Made by a program: the position numbers and the translations under genes. The notes below the pieces were generated by a model. It did no database searches, was not told where the DNA came from, and saw only the letters and a program-made list of their open reading frames with translations. Source: CAZFHP01 sp964519365 (GTDB lineage: Bacteria > Babelota > Babeliae > Babelales > RVW-14). From it: a DNA stretch of 30,329 nucleotides. The stretch lies in contig CAZFHP010000016.1 in assembly GCA_964519365.1 (NCBI GenBank), forward strand, positions 1 through 30,329, read 5' to 3'. Positions 1 to 7,686 of this stretch are shown here, in pieces; position 1 is the first letter of the stretch; each line of letters opens with the position of its first letter.

Positions 1-123
1 TTTTACTACAATATACACGGGGGTGTGCCTGATATCCGGGACATTCAGATAGATTTGTCGGTTTCTCATGAAAAACAAACGGCGATAGCGTTTGTTGTGA
101 TTTCGTCTTTTGGTGAGGTTTAA
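1..123 (+). CDS. 3' end of an unrecognised protein (partial)
   Basis: An open frame enters from the left edge and ends at TAA 121-123, giving about 40 C-terminal residues (beginning FYYNIHGGVPDIRDIQIDLS). I do not recognise the family. It lies upstream of sufS, where sufB, sufC or sufD might be expected, but the tail does not resemble the ends of those proteins as I know them. The 185 bases between its stop and the sufS start suggest that sufS has its own promoter. Confidence 0.5.
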   Translation, partial: FYYNIHGGVPDIRDIQIDLSVSHEKQTAIAFVVISSFGEV

Positions 124-308
124 GTGTGTTTTAAATGTTGGATTTCTAAATAATCTGTTGATAATTCCCGTAAAATTTTGTTTTTTATTGCAAGCTTGTA
201 TAAGCTTAAGATTAAACGACTTCGTGTTTTACATATAGATTTACTAAAAAGCGTCACTTGTTTATAAGAAAGTTATCGTTATGTGTAACATGTATAAAGG
301 GGAGTACC

Positions 309-1613
309 ATGAGTAGTAAAAGCATAGACGTTGAAAAGATACGGGCTGATTTCCCTATTTTTTCGCATATTCAAAAATCTGGACAGCAGTTTATTTATTT
401 TGACAGTGCTGCAAGTGCTCAAAAACCAAAGGTTGTCATTGATGCGATAACAAATTTTTATGCTACACAGTATGCCCCTGTCCATAGGTCTTTTTATGAT
501 CTTGGTGAACAGGCAACAGAACAGTACGAACAAGCCCGAGCAACAGTTGCTCGCTTTATTAATGTTCAGCATACAGAAGAAGTTATTTTTACAAAAGGGA
601 CAACTGAGGGGATAAACTTTGTTGCACAGACGTGGGCTTTAGAGAATCTTAAGGCTGGTGATGAAATACTGACGACGCATGCAGAGCATCATGCTAATTT
701 AATTCCATGGCAACAAGTAGCTCAAAAAACAGGGGCAAAACTTACTTTTGTTCCCATGGACAAAGAAACATCACAGTTAGTATTTACAGAAGATTTAATT
801 ACAGAGAAAACAAAACTTGTAGCAGTAACGCATGCTTCGAATGTAGTAGGTGAAGTTTGGGATGGTCAATTAGAAAATGTCATTAAACAGGCTCATAGTG
901 TTGGAGCTAAAGTTTTGATTGATTCGGCCCAATCAGCGATGCACAAAAAAATTGATGTGCAAACGTTGGCTCCAGACTTTCTTGTTCTTTCTGGACACAA
1001 AATACTTGGGCCAACAGGTATTGGGGTTTTGTATATCAAGAAAGACTTACACGATAGTATAAGTCCGTATCATTATGGTGGTGCGATGGTTAACTTTGTT
1101 GCGCTTGATCATGCTACATGGGCTGATGCGCCTCAAAAATTTGAAGCAGGGACTCCCAATACAGGTGGGGCTATTGGGTTAGCTGCTGCGATAGATTATA
1201 TTAATGCGACGATAGATTTTGATGTGCTTAAAAATCACGAGACCGTTTTATGTACAAAGCTTTTAGATGGGCTTAAGACCATAGATGGTATAGAAATAGC
1301 GGGTAATTTAGATATCATACAGAAACATGGATATCTTGTAAGCTTTTCTATTGATGGGTTGCATGCGCATGATCTGGCAACGACTTTGGGGGCTAGTAAT
1401 ATTGCTGTTCGGGCTGGTAACCATTGTGCTCGCCCTATAGTAGAACTTCTTGGGTTTGATGCCCTTTTACGTGTTAGTTTTGGGATATATAATTCAGAAC
1501 GAGATGTTGAGATATTTTTGCAGGAACTTGGAAGAGCAATTCATTTTTTTAAAAAATTAACAAAAGGGCGAACATATTGTCGATCTAATGGGCAGTCGAA
1601 TGCTCGTAATTAA
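309..1613 (+). CDS. sufS: SufS-type cysteine desulfurase
   Basis: A PLP-dependent enzyme that takes sulfur from cysteine, leaving alanine, and carries it as a persulfide for Fe-S cluster assembly. The 434-residue length fits group II (SufS/CsdA) desulfurases. The PLP lysine is K231 in SGHKILGPTG and the persulfide cysteine is C373 in RAGNHCARP; the HAEHHANLIPW stretch is typical. The frame is open from a TTG at 258, but the ATG at 309 has an AAGGGGAG ribosome-binding site a few bases upstream, and the product then begins with the usual lead into the fold (IRADFPIF). The last ~20 residues are a basic, low-complexity tail. sufU starts 5 bases after the stop, so the two are surely co-transcribed and act as donor and acceptor. 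Confidence 0.95.
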   Translation: MSSKSIDVEKIRADFPIFSHIQKSGQQFIYFDSAASAQKPKVVIDAITNFYATQYAPVHRSFYDLGEQATEQYEQARATVARFINVQHTEEVIFTKGTTEGINFVAQTWALENLKAGDEILTTHAEHHANLIPWQQVAQKTGAKLTFVPMDKETSQLVFTEDLITEKTKLVAVTHASNVVGEVWDGQLENVIKQAHSVGAKVLIDSAQSAMHKKIDVQTLAPDFLVLSGHKILGPTGIGVLYIKKDLHDSISPYHYGGAMVNFVALDHATWADAPQKFEAGTPNTGGAIGLAAAIDYINATIDFDVLKNHETVLCTKLLDGLKTIDGIEIAGNLDIIQKHGYLVSFSIDGLHAHDLATTLGASNIAVRAGNHCARPIVELLGFDALLRVSFGIYNSERDVEIFLQELGRAIHFFKKLTKGRTYCRSNGQSNARN

Positions 1614-1618
1614 AACAT

Positions 1619-2005
1619 ATGAACAGAAAGATTTACGAAGAAGAATTGCTTGATCATTACAAGTACCCACAGAATACTAGACCTATAGATAATCCTGATT
1701 TTTCTGTAGAGTTAACTAATCCTGCATGTGGTGATAAAATCTATATCGAAGGGTGTGTAGAAAATAATAAACTAACAGGCGTTTGCTTTAAGGGTAGTGG
1801 GTGTGTTATTAGTCAAGCAACAGCTTCTATGCTTACAGAAGTGTGCAAAAATAAAACGCTCGATGGAATCGAACAATTGTCACACAAAGATATTACAGCT
1901 TTAATTGGGGTAGAGCTTGGGCCGGTGCGGCTTAAGTGTGCTTTGTTATGTTTGCAAGCGTTACAAAAGGGGATTGCGCAATACAAAGAAAAAAATAAAA
2001 AATAA
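1619..2005 (+). CDS. sufU: SufU/IscU-family sulfur acceptor/Fe-S scaffold
   Basis: 128 residues of the NifU-N/IscU fold. Metal or sulfur ligands are C37 and D39 (NPACGD), C62 (GSGCVIS) and C107 (GPVRLKCALL). The PxRxKCA ending, with lysine rather than histidine before the last cysteine, is the SufU form; IscU has an HC pair there. The protein is nevertheless as short as IscU, so the insertion that usually lengthens SufU is small or missing. Its position directly behind sufS suggests it takes the persulfide from SufS. No sufB, sufC or sufD is visible in this window. Confidence 0.9.
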   Translation: MNRKIYEEELLDHYKYPQNTRPIDNPDFSVELTNPACGDKIYIEGCVENNKLTGVCFKGSGCVISQATASMLTEVCKNKTLDGIEQLSHKDITALIGVELGPVRLKCALLCLQALQKGIAQYKEKNKK

Positions 2006-2034
2006 AACTTTGATTTTATAAAACGGGGTGAATC

Positions 2035-3606
2035 ATGATTAAGTCTGGAATTACTATTCAAACGACACAAGAAAAGTTTTGGGACAACGACGTAGAAGCG
2101 TATGTTTTCTTTATGCAAGAGGGACTTGAAAGAACATCTGATGTTTCGCACATTAAAAAAATTGAAAGCGATTTTTACCCGCATGTTATGTCTGTTTTAA
2201 AGCGTCATAACTTTACGGGAAAAACAGGACAATCGTTTATGTTAACAGCCGCTGATAACAGAAATACGAGTGGGAATAAAATATCAGAGTTTATTTTTAT
2301 TGGGCTGGGTGACCTTAAAAGTAAGCCCAACGTTGTTTTAGAAGACCTGCGTCGTGCAATGGGAAGTCTTGTTTTGAAGCTCAAAAAACATGGAATTAAA
2401 AGTGCTGTGCTGCGCTTGCCGGAAAACCCTGATAGTGTGTATGGGGTTGACCGAGCAGAACTCTTAAAACAAGCTGTGATTATTGCCAACATGGCTGATT
2501 ACGATTTTTCGCTGTCCCAAAAAAAACTAAGTAAAAAACGATGGGATGGGACTTTACTTATCGAAACACATGAGCATGATAAAAAAATTACAGATCAAGC
2601 CCTGTGTACAGGTAATATTATTGGGACTGCTGTTAATAATGCGCGAGAATGGTCAGACACTCCGGCCAATATTTTAACGCCAACAAAGTTAAGCCAGGAA
2701 GCGCAAACGATAGCAAACGATCATGATTTGTCATGTACGATTTTTGGACGAGACAAGGCACAAGAGCTTGGTATGGGGGCTTTTTTAGCCGTTGATGCGG
2801 GCTCTGAGCAGCCAGGTAAATTCGTAATTCTCGATTACCAGCCAAAAGTAAAACCTAAAGCAACGATAGTTCTTGTTGGCAAGGGTGTTATTTTTGATTC
2901 TGGCGGACTTTCGCTTAAATCATACGCAGGTATGGCTGGCATGAAGTATGACATGTCTGGATCAGCGACTGTTATTGCGACTATGAAGATTATTGCTCAA
3001 TTAAAACCAAATATTCGCGTGATTGGCTTAACCCCGCTTGTCGAAAATATGCCGAGTGGGAGTGCTACGCGTCAAGACGACGTTATTACAGCCATGAACG
3101 GGAAAACAATTGAAGTTAAGAGTACAGACGCCGAAGGTCGTTTGATTCTTGCTGACGCTTTGTGTTACGCAGAAAAGTTTTATCAGCCAGACATCATGAT
3201 AGATATTGCGACGCTTACAGGTGCGTGTCAGCATGCTCTTGGTTTTTTTAATGCAGGTCTTATGACGCAAGACGATCAGCTGCGAGAAGTACTTTTTGAG
3301 CTTGGACGTGCTACGGGTGATCGTGTATGGCCTTTGCCATTAGGTAACGATTATAAAAACGCGAACAAATCAAATATAGCTGACGTAAGCAATGCAGGAA
3401 ATCCTGTTTATCGAGCAGGTTCTATTACTGCAGGGAGTTTTTTAAGTGAATTTGTTGCAAAAACTCGTTGGGCACATATAGATGCAGCATCTGCTCATGA
3501 TGTTCCTGATATTAATTATTTGGGCCAGGGGAAGGGATCAGCAGGCATGGGTGTTAGACTTTTGACTGAATTTGTCATGGGGTACGAAAATAATTTGGGC
3601 AAATAG
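2035..3606 (+). CDS. pepA: Leucyl aminopeptidase, M17 family (cytoplasmic copy)
   Basis: 523 residues. The C-terminal two thirds is the M17 catalytic domain, which removes N-terminal residues from peptides with two metal ions. All residues matching the E. coli PepA metal and catalytic set are present: K283 and D288 (GKGVIFDSGG), K295, D306 (MKYDM), and D365, E367, R369 in STDAEGRL (family norm NTDAEGR). The late WAHLDIAGTA motif has diverged to WAHIDAASAH. No signal peptide is present: the ATG at 2035 follows a CGGGGTG ribosome-binding site and the protein begins directly with the N-terminal domain. A second M17 gene that does have a signal peptide lies 2.4 kb downstream. Confidence 0.93.
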   Translation: MIKSGITIQTTQEKFWDNDVEAYVFFMQEGLERTSDVSHIKKIESDFYPHVMSVLKRHNFTGKTGQSFMLTAADNRNTSGNKISEFIFIGLGDLKSKPNVVLEDLRRAMGSLVLKLKKHGIKSAVLRLPENPDSVYGVDRAELLKQAVIIANMADYDFSLSQKKLSKKRWDGTLLIETHEHDKKITDQALCTGNIIGTAVNNAREWSDTPANILTPTKLSQEAQTIANDHDLSCTIFGRDKAQELGMGAFLAVDAGSEQPGKFVILDYQPKVKPKATIVLVGKGVIFDSGGLSLKSYAGMAGMKYDMSGSATVIATMKIIAQLKPNIRVIGLTPLVENMPSGSATRQDDVITAMNGKTIEVKSTDAEGRLILADALCYAEKFYQPDIMIDIATLTGACQHALGFFNAGLMTQDDQLREVLFELGRATGDRVWPLPLGNDYKNANKSNIADVSNAGNPVYRAGSITAGSFLSEFVAKTRWAHIDAASAHDVPDINYLGQGKGSAGMGVRLLTEFVMGYENNLGK

Positions 3607-3608
3607 CT

Positions 3609-4541
3609 GTGAGCAAGATAAGGTGTGGAAGTATCGTTTTTTGTTTGGTATTTATTTTTTGTTTAGAGGGATTAATGGCTCACGTTAATAAATCGACAGT
3701 TTGTGTTCCAGGCGTACAAAACATATTTTTAAACTATGTGTATACGTTTCTTGATGAAAATACATATGATGATATTAAAAAATCAGATTTTTTAAGACGT
3801 GAGTTTGGGCACGGTGAAGAAAAAACACATTCGGGTTCGAACGAAAGCTCTTGGACCGGTTTTTTCTTAGTCGGAGAAAAAACATATATCGAACTTTTTC
3901 GAGAAAAATACAGAAAAGATTTGCATGCAATTGGAGCAGGAGATAATGGAGTTGCTTTAAGTGTTGATCGGGGACAAGATCTTAAAAACATAACTGAGTA
4001 TTTAAAAGAGAAACTTGATGGCAATATAGATCGTGGGCTTTTTGAAAAAAATATTGATGGTACGCTTGTCCCATGGCTTCATTATGTAGCACCTGAAAAT
4101 AAAACGTCTATGCTCCCAGAGCTTGATGTATGGGTTACTGCGTATGATAAAGATTATGGGGCGTTAAAAAATTTAGAAATCGATAAGCATACAGGTGTTA
4201 CTCGAGAAGTGTATAACAGAACCGCAAATGCTGTGCCATTTGATAAGAGCAAATTATTTAAAGACATAGAAGAAGTAATGCTTGTTTTAAATGCTGACGT
4301 TATAAATAAGTTCGTGAAATTATTTTCTTTGCTGGGCTACACGTGTGAAGAAAACGAAGAGATAGTTGTTTTGCGTGGCCCCGGCATTACTTTTATCTTA
4401 AAGCAAGCAGACGATAAAGCGTGTAAGATTACGCACTTGCGTATGAGCTTGAACAGGCCTGTTAATGCTATTCAGACGCATACGTTTGGAAATTCTACCC
4501 TTACGCTTGAAAACAAAACAGCCGTATGGTTATTGAAGTGA
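3609..4541 (+). CDS. Secreted protein, DUF5829-like
   Basis: 310 residues starting at GTG 3609, two bases after the pepA stop, so translation is probably coupled. Residues 1-24 form a Sec signal peptide (hydrophobic VFCLVFIFCLEGLMA, likely cleavage after MA). The mature part, with LNYVYTFLDENTYDDIKKS, a FLRREFG segment, SSWTGFFLVGEKTYIELF and a GVALSVD strand, resembles from memory the DUF5829 family, thought to have a glyoxalase/VOC-like fold. I could not verify this by search. No biochemical role can be given. A later ATG (3675) would lose the signal peptide, so GTG is preferred. Confidence 0.75.
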   Translation: MSKIRCGSIVFCLVFIFCLEGLMAHVNKSTVCVPGVQNIFLNYVYTFLDENTYDDIKKSDFLRREFGHGEEKTHSGSNESSWTGFFLVGEKTYIELFREKYRKDLHAIGAGDNGVALSVDRGQDLKNITEYLKEKLDGNIDRGLFEKNIDGTLVPWLHYVAPENKTSMLPELDVWVTAYDKDYGALKNLEIDKHTGVTREVYNRTANAVPFDKSKLFKDIEEVMLVLNADVINKFVKLFSLLGYTCEENEEIVVLRGPGITFILKQADDKACKITHLRMSLNRPVNAIQTHTFGNSTLTLENKTAVWLLK

Positions 4542-4592
4542 GTTTGATAATTTAAAGAGAGCCTGGCTAAGACACGTGATATTCTTTTACTT

Positions 4593-4618
4593 TACCATCA
4601 AAAAATGGTATCGTTTTT
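4593..4618 (+). terminator. Weak intrinsic terminator after the sufS-pepA group
   Basis: A 6-bp stem (TACCAT / ATGGTA) with an A-rich loop is followed by TCGTTTTTT. It lies between the DUF5829-like gene and metK. The stem is short, so termination would be partial. Confidence 0.45.
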
Positions 4619-4676
4619 TCGACTTAATCCAATTACTATTTGTTTCATAGTTTAATCTTGTAAAAGGAGATGCTCC

Positions 4677-5909
4677 ATGAACATTAAAGCTATTTTGTTA
4701 GCAAGTGTGTTGCTTTTGCCGTGTTTTGTAAATACTGTTTTGGCAAAAGATTCTTATATTTTTTCGTCAGAGTCTGTAACCGAAGGTCATCCAGATAAAA
4801 TGTGTGATCAAATATCAGACGCTGTTCTGGATGCAGCGCTTGCACAGGACCCTAATGCTCGTGTTGCCTGTGAAACACTTGCAGGGCTTGGTATGGTTGT
4901 TGTCACGGGAGAGATTACGACGAGTGCAGATCTTGATATTCAAGCGATTACACGAAATGTTATTTTGGATATTGGTTATACCCATCCAGATTTTGGGATG
5001 AGCTATAATTCCTGTGCTGTTCTTGTTGCGATTAATAAGCAAAGTCCTGATATTGCGCAAGGGGTTGATGAAACTGGAACTCATGAACAAGGAGCTGGAG
5101 ACCAGGGAATTATGTTTGGTTATGCATGTAATGAAACACCAGAGCTTATGCCATTGCCTATAAGCTTGGCTCACAAACTTGCTCGTCATCTTACGTACGT
5201 AAGAAAATCAGGCAAGCTCCCTTGGTTGCGTCCAGATGGTAAATCTCAAGTAAGTGTTCGTTATGAAGATGGCAAGCCCGTTGAGGTAACAAATGTTGTT
5301 ATTGCAGCTCAGCATGACCCAGCATTGAGCTATGATGTTATTAAAAAAGAAATTTTTAAGCATGTTATTAAACCTATTTGTAAAGACTATATCAATGATA
5401 ATACGTCGTACTTTGTTAACGAAACAGGAGCTTTTGTTATCGGTGGGCCCGAAGGTGACACTGGGTTAACGGGAAGAAAAGTTATCGTTGATACATATGG
5501 TGGTATGGGGCGCCATGGTGGTGGTTGTTTTTCTGGTAAAGACCCATCAAAGGTTGATAGGTCTGCTGCTTATATGGCCCGTCACATTGCTAAAAATATT
5601 GTTGCGGCAGGAATAGCTGAGCGCTGTGAAGTTCAAATGGCTTACAGCATTGGGGTTGCGGACCCTGTTTCTGTTTATGTTAATACGTTTAACTCATCGA
5701 CGGTGAGTTCAGAAAAAATAGAAGCTGCTGTGCGAAAAGTATTTCCATTGAAGCCTGCAGGTATTATTAAGTATCTTGATCTTAAAAAACCGATTTATCA
5801 AAAAACGGCAGCGTATGGTCACTTTGGCCGAGAAGATGATGCTGGGTTTACGTGGGAAAAGACAGATAAAGCGATTGAACTTAAGCAAGCTCTTGCAATG
5901 CTTGGCTAA
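4677..5909 (+). CDS. metK: S-adenosylmethionine synthetase with N-terminal signal peptide
   Basis: Makes S-adenosylmethionine from methionine and ATP. Complete MetK: GHPDK with the active-site histidine, the signature GAGDQGIMFGYA, the P-loop-like GGGCFSGKDPSKVDRSAAY (family norm GGGAFSGKDP), and the AYGHFGRE and WEKTDKA ending. 410 residues against ~384 in E. coli. The excess is an N-terminal extension of ~23 residues with a charged start (MNIKA), a hydrophobic core (ILLASVLLLPCF) and a cleavage-like NTVLA site just before the normal MetK start. ATG 4677 has a strong AAAGGAGA ribosome-binding site. The next in-frame methionine lies after the GHPDK motif and cannot be a start. TTG 4740 would give MAKDSYIF, like the usual MAKHLF start, so an internal cytoplasmic product is possible. 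Confidence 0.95.
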   Translation: MNIKAILLASVLLLPCFVNTVLAKDSYIFSSESVTEGHPDKMCDQISDAVLDAALAQDPNARVACETLAGLGMVVVTGEITTSADLDIQAITRNVILDIGYTHPDFGMSYNSCAVLVAINKQSPDIAQGVDETGTHEQGAGDQGIMFGYACNETPELMPLPISLAHKLARHLTYVRKSGKLPWLRPDGKSQVSVRYEDGKPVEVTNVVIAAQHDPALSYDVIKKEIFKHVIKPICKDYINDNTSYFVNETGAFVIGGPEGDTGLTGRKVIVDTYGGMGRHGGGCFSGKDPSKVDRSAAYMARHIAKNIVAAGIAERCEVQMAYSIGVADPVSVYVNTFNSSTVSSEKIEAAVRKVFPLKPAGIIKYLDLKKPIYQKTAAYGHFGREDDAGFTWEKTDKAIELKQALAMLG

Positions 5910-5936
5910 CAATAAATTGATGATTTATTGACATTA

Positions 5937-6016
5937 ATTGTGCCCCATTACCATAATACATAATATATGTTTAATCATGTATTTAATATTTTGGTGTGGG
6001 GCCAATAATTTTTTTT
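5937..6016 (+). terminator. Large hairpin with T8 tract after metK
   Basis: The outer stem ATTG/CAAT and GCCCCA/TGGGGC (5942-5947 with 5997-6002) continues into ACCA/TGGT and an inner ATACAT/ATGTAT. It is followed directly by TTTTTTTT at 6009-6016. It probably ends the metK transcript. As it lies only 30 bases before pepA2 it could also act as an attenuator for that gene. Confidence 0.7.
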
Positions 6017-6045
6017 ACGAATAATCTTATCAGGGGGAGCGGGTT

Positions 6046-7647
6046 ATGAGGGGTTTCAAACAAGTGTGTGTTCTTGTTTTCTTAGGTGTTAGTTGTTCTG
6101 TGCAAACAAGTTATACAAAAATAACGATCGAGCCAACAGAAAAAGCTTTTTGGGAAAATAATACGCAAGCGTATGTATTTTTTATGCGCGATAATCTAAA
6201 GCCAGTTTCATGTGATGCTATGCTGGAAAAAGTAACACAGGATTTTTATCCAGATTTGATTTCGGATTTAGAAGATTATGATTTCACGGGCAAAGCGGGT
6301 CAATTGTGTATGCTTACTGCTCCGAGCAAAGAAGATAAGAGACCATTAGGGTTAATATTTATTGGGTTGGGAGGTTTTAAAAGCAAAGCGCATATAACCT
6401 TAGAAGTATTGCGTCGAGCAATTGGTGATCTTGTTTTAAAACTCAAAAAGCATAAAATTTCAAGTGCTGTTATGCAATTACCAGAAAGTGACTTGTATGA
6501 AATAAGTACACAAGAGCTTTTAAAACAAACTGTGACTATAGCACATATGGCTGATTATAAATTTTCGTTGGCAAAGAAAGAACAAAGCAAAAAACAGTGT
6601 GAAGTTAAGCTTTTAATAGATACGTGTGAGTATGATGGAGAAAATATAGAAGAAGGTTTTTGTGAGGGGAATATTATTGGGCAGGGAATTAATAATGCTC
6701 GTACATGGGCAGACACACCCCCTAATATTATGACGCCCCAACGATTGAGCGAAGAGGCGCAAATAATCGCTCAGGAGCATAATTTAGTCTGTACGATTTT
6801 TGGAAGACAAAAGGCTCGAGAACTTGGAATGGGTGCTTTTTTGGCCGTCGATGCTGGTTCGCGGCAGGAGTGCCGTTTTGTTGTTCTGGAGTATATTCCT
6901 GAAACCTCTGCACAAAAAACAATTGCTTTGCTGGGCAAAGGAGTAATGTTTGATTCTGGAGGGTTAAGTTTAAAAACAGCGGCTGGTATGACTGGTATGA
7001 AATACGATATGTGTGCGGCAGCGGCTGTTATTGCAACTATGAAAATTATTGCTCAATTAAAACCCAACGTTCGTGTTGTTGGGATAACTGCGCTAGCTGA
7101 AAACATGCCTGATGGAAACGCTGCGCGTCAAGACGATGTTGTAACTGCGATGAATGGGAAAACAATCGAGATTAAAAATACAGATGCTGAAGGTCGGTTG
7201 ACTCTTGCAGATGCGCTTTGTTATGCAGAAAAATATTATGAACCAGATGTTATGATTGATGCGGCGACACTTACAGGATCGTGCCTGCATGCGCTTGGCC
7301 ATTTTTATTCTGCGCTCATGACCCAAGATGAGGAGCTTCTTGAAGTATTACCTGAGCTTGGCAAAAGAACAGGTGACAGAGTTTGGCCGTTGCCATTAGA
7401 TGACGATTACAAAAAAGCAAACGAATCGCTTGTTGCTGATGTTGCCAATACGGGTTCGCGGGCGTATCTTGCCGGGTCTATTATCGCGGGATCGTTTTTA
7501 AGTAACTTTGTTGATCATACGCCGTGGGCACATCTTGATATTGCTGGAACGGCTTTTGAAGTGCCTGGTATTAGTTATTTTGGCAAAGGGGCAGCTGGTG
7601 CCGGTGTGCGATTATTTACAGAGTTTATTATGGGCTATGAAAATTAG
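6046..7647 (+). CDS. Leucyl aminopeptidase, M17 family, with signal peptide
   Basis: 533 residues, clearly a paralogue of the product of 2035-3606 along its whole length. The M17 active-site set is complete: K298, D303, K310, D321, D380, E382, R384 (NTDAEGRL). The late HLDIAGTA motif is also intact, unlike in the other copy. The N-terminus differs: residues 1-22 have a basic start (MRGFKQ) and a hydrophobic core (VCVLVFLGVSC), consistent with a Sec signal peptide. ATG 6046 is backed by an AGGGGGAG ribosome-binding site. The likely reading is an envelope-side or released aminopeptidase alongside the cytoplasmic one, useful for taking amino acids from host peptides. Confidence 0.92.
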   Translation: MRGFKQVCVLVFLGVSCSVQTSYTKITIEPTEKAFWENNTQAYVFFMRDNLKPVSCDAMLEKVTQDFYPDLISDLEDYDFTGKAGQLCMLTAPSKEDKRPLGLIFIGLGGFKSKAHITLEVLRRAIGDLVLKLKKHKISSAVMQLPESDLYEISTQELLKQTVTIAHMADYKFSLAKKEQSKKQCEVKLLIDTCEYDGENIEEGFCEGNIIGQGINNARTWADTPPNIMTPQRLSEEAQIIAQEHNLVCTIFGRQKARELGMGAFLAVDAGSRQECRFVVLEYIPETSAQKTIALLGKGVMFDSGGLSLKTAAGMTGMKYDMCAAAAVIATMKIIAQLKPNVRVVGITALAENMPDGNAARQDDVVTAMNGKTIEIKNTDAEGRLTLADALCYAEKYYEPDVMIDAATLTGSCLHALGHFYSALMTQDEELLEVLPELGKRTGDRVWPLPLDDDYKKANESLVADVANTGSRAYLAGSIIAGSFLSNFVDHTPWAHLDIAGTAFEVPGISYFGKGAAGAGVRLFTEFIMGYEN

Positions 7648-7655
7648 AGAGAATT

Positions 7656-7686
7656 AAAAGGCCCCCGTAAATACGGGGGCCTTTTT
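7656..7686. terminator. Bidirectional terminator between pepA2 and gatB
   Basis: A perfect 14-bp stem (AAAAGGCCCCCGTA with its complement) with a 2-base loop, flanked by A and T runs on the two strands. It serves both the + strand aminopeptidase gene and the - strand gatB, whose stop codon lies at its edge. Confidence 0.93.

Noticed and set aside
258..308. TTG at 258 as the sufS start, adding 17 residues
   Set aside because: The ATG at 309 has a good ribosome-binding site right before it, and the extra residues do not belong to the family.
4542..4676. SAM riboswitch upstream of metK
   Set aside because: The 135-base leader contains only a short terminator-like hairpin; no SAM riboswitch core was seen.
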